Notes under the pieces: model-generated
Databases searched by the model: none
What the model was told of the DNA's origin: nothing
Seen by the model: only the letters and a program-made list of their open reading frames with translations
Shown here: positions 35,179 through 43,765 of the stretch, one piece after another
Layout: the number at the start of each line of letters is the position of its first letter
Numbering within the stretch: the stretch's first letter is position 1
Position numbers and translations under genes: made by a program
Source of the DNA: Terriglobia bacterium
GTDB taxonomy: Bacteria > Acidobacteriota > Terriglobia > Terriglobales > SCQP01
Reading direction: 5' to 3'
DNA length: 64,000 bases
Assembly: GCA_021323595.1 (NCBI GenBank)
Contig: JAJPKR010000061.1
Coordinates: 19,364-83,363, forward strand

Positions 35179-36815
35179 TGGGCCGCGGCGCGCGCGGCTT
35201 TCACCGGCCGCAGGCGGGCAACGGCATTGAGTTGATCGCTGCGCCAGGGAATTCCGATCAGGCGCGCCAGCGTCGGCGCCAGGTCAATGACATGCACCGG
35301 CCGCGCGACAGAGCGCGGCCGCACGCCGAACCCGGCGATCAGAAACGGAACGTGAGTGTCGTAGTCGTACGGCGTCCCGTGCGAGGTTGGATACGGCCCG
35401 TCCGCCGCGGGTTTGGCGGCGGAAATCAAGACCCAGCGGTCGGGGACGAAATACATATCGCCGCTCCGGCCGGGGAAGTAGCTGTTGCGAAGGAAAGGGC
35501 GGATCCACGCCGGTGCGGCGGCGATCGCCGCGCCGTCATAGAAGCCCGCGATGCCATCCACATGAACGGCCGCCAGCGCGTGCTGCGCCGCAGCCAGCGG
35601 AATATGCCGCGCCGCCAGCTGCGCGCGATCGAACCAAATCTGATCGTCGCCGATCATGGCGAACCAGCGCGTGCCGGCGGGCTGATGCAGCGCGGCATCC
35701 AGCCCTTGCGCGGCTTGCTCGCGCAGGCGCCGCGGCGAAAGGCGGCGCGCGGCCGGATCATGGCGCAGCGCCCGCTCCTCCTCCGGCGCCGGCTGGACGC
35801 CGTGATCGGCGGAGAGAGCCCAGAGCACCGTCCCCGCGCCCAAGCGGGCGTTCACGAAATCCACCAGCTTGCCGAGGGTGCGGTCGAGCCGAAGCTGTTC
35901 GTCGGCGATCTCGGCGCTGTCGGGACCGTAGGCATGGCCCACGAGGTCGTTCGAGGAAAAGCTGATCGCCAATAAATCGGGGGCCGCGCCCGCGCCCAGG
36001 CGGTTGGCGGTGATCAACGCCTCGGCGAAACGCTCAAGCAACTCGTCGCCAAAGGGCGAAGCGAAGACGGCTTGGTACAGCGCCGGACCCGGCGCGGCGG
36101 GCAGGGCATGGGGAAAACGCCCGCGATCGGGACCGTAGGCGGGCGAGGCCGGGCCCAGCAGCAAGGTCCACGAGCGGCCGGCATAGGCGTCGGCGGGATG
36201 GGAAGCGTCGAACTGGAGCACCCAGCCGGGCAGCGTATCGAAGTAATACCGGCTGGAGATGAAATTGCCGTCGCGCGCCGAAAACCAAAACGCGCCTCCG
36301 GCCGGATGCTTGCCGCCGAGCATGATCGCCGCGCGATCCTTGAGCGAGATCGAAAACACGCGGGCTCCCGGCAGCGCCGCTTCCAACTGATCGCCGAAGC
36401 CGACGCCGGCGAAGCTGCGCGGCGAAACGCCGGGGCCGGTGTCGCCGGCGGGATCGAGCAAAGGAGAAGCGGGATCGGCGACGCAGTAGAGGGCGCGGCC
36501 GCTCGCCGCGTCGTACCAATCGTTGCCGACGATGCCGGTGTGCGCGGGATCGCGGCCGCTCAGAAGGATCGAATGTCCCGGACAGGTTTCCGTGGGAATG
36601 TGGCGATAGTGAGCGTCGGTAAAATCGGCGCCCTCGGTCGCGAGGTAATGCAAGCCGCCGGTTTCATAGCGCGCGAAACGCGGCAAATAGTCGTAGCGCA
36701 TCTGGTCCACGGCGATGACGACGATCAGCCGCGGACGCGGCGGCGCCTGCGCCGCAGCCAGCGTCATCGCGGCCAGCGCCGCGAGCGCGCACCACTGCCC
36801 ACGCCATCGAAGCAT
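35175..36815 (-). CDS. Secreted alkaline phosphatase-superfamily enzyme, PafA-like
   Basis: 546 residues from ATG 36815, which exposes a signal peptide (CALAALAAMTLAAAQA). Metal ligands and nucleophile follow the PafA pattern: VIAVDQMRYDYL, PTETCPGHSILLSGRDP (nucleophilic Thr), SNDLVGHAYGP and SADHGVQP. A calcium-activated-type periplasmic phosphomonoesterase is the best call; phosphodiesterase activity is possible. It begins 25 bases after the winged-helix/TolB gene on the same strand, suggesting co-transcription with a possible sensor. Confidence 0.88.
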   Translation of the reverse strand: MLRWRGQWCALAALAAMTLAAAQAPPRPRLIVVIAVDQMRYDYLPRFARYETGGLHYLATEGADFTDAHYRHIPTETCPGHSILLSGRDPAHTGIVGNDWYDAASGRALYCVADPASPLLDPAGDTGPGVSPRSFAGVGFGDQLEAALPGARVFSISLKDRAAIMLGGKHPAGGAFWFSARDGNFISSRYYFDTLPGWVLQFDASHPADAYAGRSWTLLLGPASPAYGPDRGRFPHALPAAPGPALYQAVFASPFGDELLERFAEALITANRLGAGAAPDLLAISFSSNDLVGHAYGPDSAEIADEQLRLDRTLGKLVDFVNARLGAGTVLWALSADHGVQPAPEEERALRHDPAARRLSPRRLREQAAQGLDAALHQPAGTRWFAMIGDDQIWFDRAQLAARHIPLAAAQHALAAVHVDGIAGFYDGAAIAAAPAWIRPFLRNSYFPGRSGDMYFVPDRWVLISAAKPAADGPYPTSHGTPYDYDTHVPFLIAGFGVRPRSVARPVHVIDLAPTLARLIGIPWRSDQLNAVARLRPVKAARAAAH

Positions 36816-36840
36816 GCGGCCAGGGTAGCACTTCACGCGC

Positions 36841-38964
36841 TCAGCGCGGGGCGCTCCAGTCCAAGCGATAGATCGCGCGGTGCCCGACATCACGCAGGAC
36901 CAGCGGCGAACCGTCCGGGGCGAAACCGCTCCAGGGTCCGAGCAGACCGGCGGCCGGGAACCGGCGCAGGCTCGCGACCTCTTCCGCCACCGGGCCGCCG
37001 GCGCTTGGCGCCAGCGCCTCGGCGACGGCCGGGAGGAAACGCAGGCGAAAGATTCCGGACTGCGCTTGCAGGAAGGTATTGAAGTAGATGTAGCGGCCGT
37101 CGGGAGACCAGCGCGGATCGTTGACCGATCGCGCGTACACGATGCGCCATAGCCGCCGGCGGAAGGAAAAAACAGCGATGCCCCGCCCCGGCGAGCGCGC
37201 CAATAGAAAGCGTCCATCCGGCGACCATTGCAGGCTGTCCATGCCCTCCGCAGCGGGCAGGAATTCGATGCGGCGGCGGTTCAGGTCGAGAATGGCGACG
37301 CGCGGCGGGTCACTGCCGTGCCAGTCGCGATAGGTGAAGGCGAGGCGCTGCCCATCCGGCGCCCAGACGGGATCACTCGCGTCCACCTCCGGAGGCGTGA
37401 CCTCGCTGATCGGACCGCCGTCGCGAGCGACGACGGCGATCCGCCACGGGCCTTCGCGGCGGGCAATGGTAAAGGCGAGCCGGTCGCCACGCGGGGACCA
37501 TTGCGGCCGGAGATGGCGCTCGCCCTGGGCGCCGAGCTGCAGGCGGCTGCCGCCGCGCAGATCGAGGCGCCACAGCTCGCCGCCGGGATAAGAGACGCAG
37601 GCGGCCCAGCGACCGTCCCGTGAAAACGTCACCTGCTCCAGGGAAGCGCCTCCCCAAAAAGGCTCCAGGCGCTTGGCCTTGAGGTCGTAGCGGAGGAGCT
37701 CACCGCGCTGGAAGTAGCCGATGGCGAAGAGATGGCGCCCGTCGCGACTGACAATCGGGCGCAGCAAGGAGACCGGGCCGGTGGTCAGGCGCACCGGCTC
37801 CTCCGACCGGCGCCGCCAAAAGGCGCCGCGTTCGCGCCGCACCCAGAGGCCACCAGCAGAGGCTTGCGGCGCAAACACGAAATAGCGGCCGTCCGGCGTC
37901 CAATCCCCACTCCACGACCCGGGCAGCGCCGCGGCTGGAAGCGGCGCGAGAACCGGCCGCAGCCGCCCGTTGGCGACGTCGACGTCCTCGAGTTCGCTGA
38001 CGCGCGAGTCCGGGTCGAGCAGCGTCACGCGCACGAAGCGCCCGTCGGGCGACCAGCGCGGATCATAGGGCAGGCCCGGCGTATGCGCGAGCAGCCGCCG
38101 CGCCGAGCCGTTGCCGCCGGCGAGATAGACGGCACTGGCGAACGTGTACGCCAGTTTCTTGCCGTCGCGCGACCAAGCGGCGTCCCGCGCTTCGATATTG
38201 CCCATGCGGCGGGGCGAGCCACCCTGGAGGGGAACGGACCACAACGGAAGATGGCCGCCTTCGCGGACGTGAACCAGCAAGAGCGCGCCGTCCGGCGAAA
38301 TATCCAAGAGGTCCACCCGCGCCGCATCCCACGGCAAAGGCACGGGCGAAATCCTGCCGCCGCCCACCGGCACCCGCGCCAGCGTGAGCCGGCCGCCGGT
38401 TTCTTCGATGAAATAGACGCTGGCCCCGTCGGTAACGATCTGCCGCTCGCCCGGGATGCTGGCCGGCTGCGTCAAGTTCACCATTTCGGTGACTTTCGGC
38501 TCGCGATACGCGGGTCGAAACAGATACGCAAGAAGCAGCAGCGCCATGGCCGCCGCCACGGTCAGAACCGGCCACATCCGGCGCGCGGCAGGTTTGGCCG
38601 CGGCGGCGTTCGCGGCGGAGCGCGCGGCGACGGGGGCGATAAAACGATAGCCGCGGCGCGGCACCGTCGCGATGAAGCGTGGATTGGCGGGCGAATCGTG
38701 CAAGGCGCGCCGCAGACGCTTGATGGCGGCGTTCAGACTCGCGTCGAAATCAACGAATGTATCCGAGGGCCACAACGCCTGGCGAAGCAGCTCGCGGGTG
38801 ACCAACTCGCCCGGCGCGGCGAGGAGGAGACGCAAGATTTCGAACGGCTGCTGCTGGATCGGGATGCGCAGACCGGAGCGGAACAGTTCGCCGTTCGACA
38901 GATCGACGTCGAAGACGCCGAAGCGCAGCCATTGATGGACTTTCTGCCCTTGCGCGGACCCCAT
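36841..38964 (-). CDS. CadC-like winged-helix protein with membrane helix and TolB-like propeller
   Basis: 707 residues. Residues 12-108 form an OmpR-type winged helix (LRFGVFDVDLSNGELFRSG to IATVPRRGYRF), residues 130-150 one membrane helix (MWPVLTVAAAMALLLLAYLF), and the rest a periplasmic WD40/TolB-like propeller with many SPDGR/SRDGR blade turns. This one-component architecture suggests a DNA-binding protein that senses outside signals. Such proteins are very common in Acidobacteriota. It probably shares a transcript with the PafA-like phosphatase 25 bases downstream. Confidence 0.9.
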   Translation of the reverse strand: MGSAQGQKVHQWLRFGVFDVDLSNGELFRSGLRIPIQQQPFEILRLLLAAPGELVTRELLRQALWPSDTFVDFDASLNAAIKRLRRALHDSPANPRFIATVPRRGYRFIAPVAARSAANAAAAKPAARRMWPVLTVAAAMALLLLAYLFRPAYREPKVTEMVNLTQPASIPGERQIVTDGASVYFIEETGGRLTLARVPVGGGRISPVPLPWDAARVDLLDISPDGALLLVHVREGGHLPLWSVPLQGGSPRRMGNIEARDAAWSRDGKKLAYTFASAVYLAGGNGSARRLLAHTPGLPYDPRWSPDGRFVRVTLLDPDSRVSELEDVDVANGRLRPVLAPLPAAALPGSWSGDWTPDGRYFVFAPQASAGGLWVRRERGAFWRRRSEEPVRLTTGPVSLLRPIVSRDGRHLFAIGYFQRGELLRYDLKAKRLEPFWGGASLEQVTFSRDGRWAACVSYPGGELWRLDLRGGSRLQLGAQGERHLRPQWSPRGDRLAFTIARREGPWRIAVVARDGGPISEVTPPEVDASDPVWAPDGQRLAFTYRDWHGSDPPRVAILDLNRRRIEFLPAAEGMDSLQWSPDGRFLLARSPGRGIAVFSFRRRLWRIVYARSVNDPRWSPDGRYIYFNTFLQAQSGIFRLRFLPAVAEALAPSAGGPVAEEVASLRRFPAAGLLGPWSGFAPDGSPLVLRDVGHRAIYRLDWSAPR

Positions 38965-39179
38965 GCCTCGCCCCCCTCCGGCGGCGCAAGCCCAAAATGT
39001 CTGAAAAGTCTACCACGGCGCTATCGAAGGCCGAGTCAGACAGTCCTGCAAATTCCAGTCCCGCAATCATTTGGCAGGTCATCTTCATTCCTGCGACGGG
39101 TCAGATCGTCTCGCATCCGCGCCGGGCGATGGTTGACCGAGGCGGCGCGCCGCCCATTCGGCTCATGCATAGGAGGGAT

Positions 39180-39722
39180 ATGTCTTGGTCGTTCAAGGGC
39201 TTCGCCATGGCCGGCGTGGCGATGACGGCGGTCGTGATCGCCCGGCCCCAGCGCGCTCGCCGCAGCGCCGAGGCGGCGGCGGAGCGGCACTTGCGGAAGC
39301 TGAATGAAGAAGAGGTCGCGGCTTTCCTCCGCGGCGATTGCGCCGCGCTGGCGAGTCTATGGGCGAAGGAATTCGTGGCCACGAACGCGCTTCACCAGCT
39401 CTTCAGCCGGCGGCAGCTCTTGGACTTGATCGAGTCGAGGGCGCTGGCGATGACATCCTTTACGCGGCAGATCGAGTACCTGCGCGTGCAAGGGGACGTA
39501 GCCGTGATCGCCGGCCGGGAGACGATCGGCTGGGGCGGGCAGATGCCGAATAAGGGCATGATCGACGACCTGCGCTTCACGGCGGTCTGGCGGAAGCAGG
39601 CGGGCGTCTGGCGGGCAATCGTGCGGCATGCCAGCCTTTTGCCGCAAGATCATGACGCCATGCGGCGCTTGCCGAGTTTCGAAGCCGGTCTTGTGGCCTC
39701 TGGCGAACGATTTCCGGCTTAA
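39180..39722 (+). CDS. NTF2-like / DUF4440-type protein
   Basis: 180 residues from ATG 39180, 4 bases after AGGAGGG; in-frame sequence continues to 38997 but is not convincing. A short hydrophobic N-terminus (GFAMAGVAMTAVVIA) may be a signal or anchor. Residues about 40-165 have the alternating pattern of the NTF2-like cone fold, with LNEEEVAAFLRGDCAALASL and WRKQAGVWRAIVRHASLL. Members may be enzymes or binding proteins; no function is claimed. Single-gene unit divergent from the winged-helix/TolB gene. Confidence 0.75.
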   Translation: MSWSFKGFAMAGVAMTAVVIARPQRARRSAEAAAERHLRKLNEEEVAAFLRGDCAALASLWAKEFVATNALHQLFSRRQLLDLIESRALAMTSFTRQIEYLRVQGDVAVIAGRETIGWGGQMPNKGMIDDLRFTAVWRKQAGVWRAIVRHASLLPQDHDAMRRLPSFEAGLVASGERFPA

Positions 39723-40541
39723 CCGGTTGCATCGCCCGATTGCAGCCGGTTCCGGGGTTGCGCGACTCGGCAAGGCGGACGACGAAGACTCGCGATATAG
39801 GCGCCAAGAAGCGATGGCGCCCGTCTCGGGCGGGTCCGACGAGCCGCCGGAGGAATGAGACCACCCCTGCGCGATGCCCCGTCACGGCGTTGTGTCTAAC
39901 ATACTGAAAAGTAAATAGTTAAAATAGTTAGTTTGAAATTTGCGAGGCTTGCCGCAGCCGGCAAGTGGTCTCCTGTCCGAAGGTACAGGCGGCAGCCAGC
40001 AGGGTCATCCAAAGCCAAGAGAGACCAGCTAAGTGGCTGCGCTAGAGCGACTTGTGGCGGTGGATACGGCGCAGCTTGGCCTCTGCCCCCAAACTTGGGG
40101 GACGAGATGACGCCGCCCGCTCTGAGGGGATGCGTCGGCGGCATCCCCTCAGCGGCTTCCCCGCCGGAGAAGCGGGCACCGGTTCATGTTGTCAAACAGC
40201 GGCAGAGCGCAAACCGCGCGCCCGGCGAAGGCAGCCCCTGGGGGCTCTTAAGTAGGATTCAGCTTGGCCCGGCGGGGTTGGCCGGCATCGCTGGATGGCA
40301 ACCGCGTGGCCGCGGCGACGGCATCGCGCGGCCGCAGAGGGAAGCTAGCCGGGCAAAGGCGGCGCTGGGCGCCGTTGGAAGCGGAACCTGCGGGTGCTGT
40401 TGCTGACCTTTTGCCGGGCGTTGACGCTGGTATTTCAGGTGACAAAAGGCACGCATTGACTGCGCGCAGCTTGCGCAACGCGGCAGCGGGCGCAAGGTGA
40501 TAAGCTCCCTGTTTCGGAAAGAGCCCGAGGAGGATTGGCCG
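39723..40541. other. Gene-free 0.8 kb region with stacked inverted repeats
   Basis: No supported gene. An AT-rich patch at about 39890-39940 contains the direct repeat AATAGTT twice, 2 bases apart. It is followed by perfect inverted repeats: TGGTCTC/GAGACCA (39966-39972 with 40021-40027, enclosing CCTGT/ACAGG), GCTGCGC/GCGCAGC (40036-40042 with 40069-40075), CCCCCAA/TTGGGGG (40086-40101) and CTGAGGGGATGC/GCATCCCCTCAG (40122-40133 with 40141-40152). CTTGCGC/GCGCAAG (40470-40496) precedes the next gene. It resembles a structured RNA; I could not match it to tmRNA, RNase P, SRP RNA or a riboswitch. Confidence 0.5.
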
Positions 40542-43500
40542 ATGCGTTTGCGCCAGCGCATGTTGGTTGCCGCTGCTTGCTCGTTGGTAGTCATATTCTT
40601 GTGCGTCCTGCCCGTGCTGCACGCGCAGCAGGTGAATCCGAGCTATTACAGCGCGTTACGCTGGCGACTGATCGGGCCTTATCGAGCCGGCAACGTCTAT
40701 GCGGTGGCCGGCGTGCCCGGCGACCCCACGACCTATTACCTGGGATTGCCGGAAGGCGGAGTCTGGAAGACGACCGACGGCGGCACGGTTTGGTTTCCGA
40801 TCTTCGATCAGGAGCACGTGCCTTCGATCGGTTCGGTGGCAGTGGCCGACTCCGCGCCGAACATCGTTTATGTGGGCACCGGCGATCCGACGTTTTGGTC
40901 GTTTACGCCCGGGGAAGGAATGTTCAAATCCACCGATGGCGGCAAGAGCTGGCAGCGGATCGGCTTGGCCGATACGCAATACATTCCCGCGCTCTTGGTC
41001 GATCCGCGCAACCCGAATGTGGTCCTCGCGGGGGCGTTGGGACCGCGCGGCTTCGGACCACAGGAAAAGAGTTCGGTGCGCGGCGTCTATCGGACCAGCG
41101 ACGGCGGCCGCACCTGGCAGCACACGCTCTTCGTCGACGCGGAGTCAGGCGTCGAAGACCTGGCGTGGGACTATCGCGACCCCAAGGTGGTTTACGCCGC
41201 TTTTTCCGGCGGCGGGCGCGGGCCGCAGCGGGCGGGCGCGGCGGCGGCATCGCGGCCGATCCTCTACAAGTCCACCGATGAAGGCAAGAGCTGGAAGCCG
41301 CTGAGCCAGGCGGGCCTGCCGGCGAATTTGCGCGCGGCGACGATCGCCGTCGCGGCGGGCACGCACGGGCGCATCGTGTACGCCGAAGCGCAGGGCTTCG
41401 GCCGCGATGCGCAAGGCCTGTATCGCTCCGATGACGGCGGCAAGAGCTGGCGGCTGGCCACGCATGACATTCTCAGCGCCGGCGGGCGCATCTACGTGGA
41501 CCCGCAAAATCCCGACGTCGTTTATCTGATGGGCACGGCGCTCTACCGCTCCACCGACGGCGGCCGCAGCGTGACCGCGATCAAGGGCGCGCCGGGCGGG
41601 GACGATTACCGCGATTTTTGGATCGATCCCCACAATCCCCGCCGCATGATCGCCGGCGTGGATCAGGGGCCGACGATTACCGTGGATGGCGGGGAGACTT
41701 GGACGCCATGGTTCAATTTGCCGAACGGGCAGTTCTACCATATCTCCACGGACAATCAGTTCCCTTACTGGGTTTATGGCGCGCAGCAAGACAGCGGCAC
41801 CGCCGGGGTGCGCAGCCGCAGCGACTATGGCGAAATCGGCTACCGCGATTGGAACCCGGTGGGCGGCTTCGAGGCGGGGTACATCGAGGTCGATCCGCTG
41901 AATCCGCGCTGGATCTTCACCCAAGGCTGGTATCACGCGCTGCGGCGCTTCGACCGGAAAACCGGACAGGTCGCGGTGGTTTACACGCCGCACGGCAAGG
42001 ATCGCTTCGCCAGCCAGCCGCCGATGGCGTTTTCTCCCCAGGATCCGCACACCCTCTACATGGGCGCGCAATATCTTTTGGCCACCGACGACGGCGGGCG
42101 GCATTGGCGGACGCTGAGTCCGGACCTAACGGTCCGGCCGGAACCCAAAGTCAAGGCGGGGGCGCGCCCGCAGGGCCGCCGCTTCGCGCCGCCGGCGCTC
42201 GAGAGCTTGTCGCCGTCGCCGGTGGCGGCGGGGGAAATCTGGACGGGCAGCAGCAACGGCGTCATCGAACTCACGCGCGACGGCGGCCAGACCTGGCAGA
42301 ATGTTTCCCCGCCCGGCCTGGACGCCACCACGGCGATCGAGATCCTGGACGCCTCGCATCATGATGCCGGCACGGCGTACGCCGCGGCCATGGACTTCGG
42401 CAGCGAACATCCGTACCTGTATCGCACCACCGATTTCGGGAGGACGTGGCAATTGATCGTCAACGGCCTGCCCGAGCACGTGCGCGCGCGCTCGATTCGC
42501 GAAGACCCGCGCGATCCCAACTTGCTCTTCGCCGGCACGGAGATGGGCGTTTGGGTCTCCTTCGACAAGGGCGACCACTGGCAATCGCTGCAACTGAACT
42601 TGCCGAATACCGTGGTCAGCGACCTGGCGGTGCACGACAACGATCTCGCCATCTCCACCTACGGCCGTTCGCTGTGGATTCTGGACGACATCACGCCGTT
42701 GCGCGAGGCGGCGGCGGCCCAGGCGGCGCCCGCCGCCTATTTGTATCCTCCGGAAACGGCGCTGCGCGTCCGCTGGTCGAACAACCAAGACACGCCGCTG
42801 CCGCCGGAGATGCCCGCGGGCGAGAACCCGCCCGAAGGGGCGATTCTCGATTACTACCTCAAGGCGCCGGCCGCCGGAACGATGACGCTGGGCATCTACG
42901 ACGCGGCGGGGAATCTGGTGCGGCAGTATACGAACGCCGCGCCGCCGCCGTACACCTCCCAGCCGAACGTGGCGAAGTATTGGTTCCAGCCGCCGGCGGT
43001 ACTTTCCGGAACGGCGGGGATGCACCGCTTCGTCTGGGATTTGCGCTATCCCGATCCGAAGGCGCTGACCTACAGCTATTTCGGCCAGATGCTCGATTAC
43101 ACCGAATACACGCTGACCTGGCACGCGGTGAAAGGCCATACGCCGCGGCGGCAGCCGGTGGGGCCGCTGGCGATTCCCGGCCGCTACGAAGTGCGGCTCA
43201 CAGTCAACGGCCAGACCTACACCCAGCCGCTCGAGCTGGTCAACGATCCGCGCGTGCGGATTTCCCAGACCGATCTCGAGGCGCAACTCGCGGCGGAACA
43301 GCGCGTCGAGCGCGGCTTGGACGCGAGCTACAACGCCTTTTACACGATCAGCGATTGGCGCAAGAAACTGACGGCGGAGCTGCGCGCGGCACCCGCCAAC
43401 GCAAAGGAGCTGGCGGCGCAGGGCAAGGCCGTGGACGGCAAGCTGGAGGCGCTGATCCGGGGCACCGGCAACAGCGGTTTCGGCGCCGCGAATCGCGATC

Positions 43501-43715
43501 TGGCGCGGCGCTTGCAGGATCTCGAGTTCGGCGATTTGCGGCCGAACGCGAGCATGCTGGCCGCGATCCAGGGCAGTTGCGAGCAGATCGAGGCGGCGAA
43601 GCGGCAGTTGGAGCAGCTCGCCGCCGGCGATCTGCCGCGCCTGAACTCGTTGCTCACCGGCGCCGGCGAGGCCGCGCTGGCGGCGCCCGCAATTACCGGC
43701 GGCTGCGGGCAGTGA
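40542..43715 (+). CDS. Large secreted BNR / sortilin-like propeller protein
   Basis: 1057 residues from ATG 40542, 8 bases after GAGGAGG. Signal peptide (LVVIFLCVLPVLHA) then about 700 residues of BNR-type beta-propeller with many Asp-box turns (STDGGKSWQRI, TSDGGRTWQHT, SDDGGKSWRLA, TRDGGQTWQNV), an Ig-like segment (about 770-900) and a helical C-terminus. Proteins of this form are abundant in Acidobacteriota and Bacteroidota, often called glycosyl hydrolases, but no catalytic residues are evident. It should act outside the cytoplasm in binding or processing. Convergent with the VWFA gene. Confidence 0.85.
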   Translation: MRLRQRMLVAAACSLVVIFLCVLPVLHAQQVNPSYYSALRWRLIGPYRAGNVYAVAGVPGDPTTYYLGLPEGGVWKTTDGGTVWFPIFDQEHVPSIGSVAVADSAPNIVYVGTGDPTFWSFTPGEGMFKSTDGGKSWQRIGLADTQYIPALLVDPRNPNVVLAGALGPRGFGPQEKSSVRGVYRTSDGGRTWQHTLFVDAESGVEDLAWDYRDPKVVYAAFSGGGRGPQRAGAAAASRPILYKSTDEGKSWKPLSQAGLPANLRAATIAVAAGTHGRIVYAEAQGFGRDAQGLYRSDDGGKSWRLATHDILSAGGRIYVDPQNPDVVYLMGTALYRSTDGGRSVTAIKGAPGGDDYRDFWIDPHNPRRMIAGVDQGPTITVDGGETWTPWFNLPNGQFYHISTDNQFPYWVYGAQQDSGTAGVRSRSDYGEIGYRDWNPVGGFEAGYIEVDPLNPRWIFTQGWYHALRRFDRKTGQVAVVYTPHGKDRFASQPPMAFSPQDPHTLYMGAQYLLATDDGGRHWRTLSPDLTVRPEPKVKAGARPQGRRFAPPALESLSPSPVAAGEIWTGSSNGVIELTRDGGQTWQNVSPPGLDATTAIEILDASHHDAGTAYAAAMDFGSEHPYLYRTTDFGRTWQLIVNGLPEHVRARSIREDPRDPNLLFAGTEMGVWVSFDKGDHWQSLQLNLPNTVVSDLAVHDNDLAISTYGRSLWILDDITPLREAAAAQAAPAAYLYPPETALRVRWSNNQDTPLPPEMPAGENPPEGAILDYYLKAPAAGTMTLGIYDAAGNLVRQYTNAAPPPYTSQPNVAKYWFQPPAVLSGTAGMHRFVWDLRYPDPKALTYSYFGQMLDYTEYTLTWHAVKGHTPRRQPVGPLAIPGRYEVRLTVNGQTYTQPLELVNDPRVRISQTDLEAQLAAEQRVERGLDASYNAFYTISDWRKKLTAELRAAPANAKELAAQGKAVDGKLEALIRGTGNSGFGAANRDLARRLQDLEFGDLRPNASMLAAIQGSCEQIEAAKRQLEQLAAGDLPRLNSLLTGAGEAALAAPAITGGCGQ

Positions 43716-43765
43716 TGCGGGCGCGGCGTCGCGGGAGACGCCGCAAATCCGGCGGCAGCGGGAAG

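Noticed and set aside
35175..37217. Extended N-terminus of the PafA-like protein to 37217
   Set aside because: It would run through the end of the winged-helix/TolB gene in another frame; ATG 36815 directly precedes a signal peptide.
39961..40027. Resemblance of a short stretch to the conserved SRP RNA loop
   Set aside because: Only scattered bases match; the GGAAG-type internal loop and flanking pairing of SRP RNA are absent.
39896..40144. A - strand 82-codon frame in the gene-free block
   Set aside because: No ribosome site or domain seen, and it runs across several of the perfect inverted repeats, which fits RNA structure or a repeat better than a protein gene.
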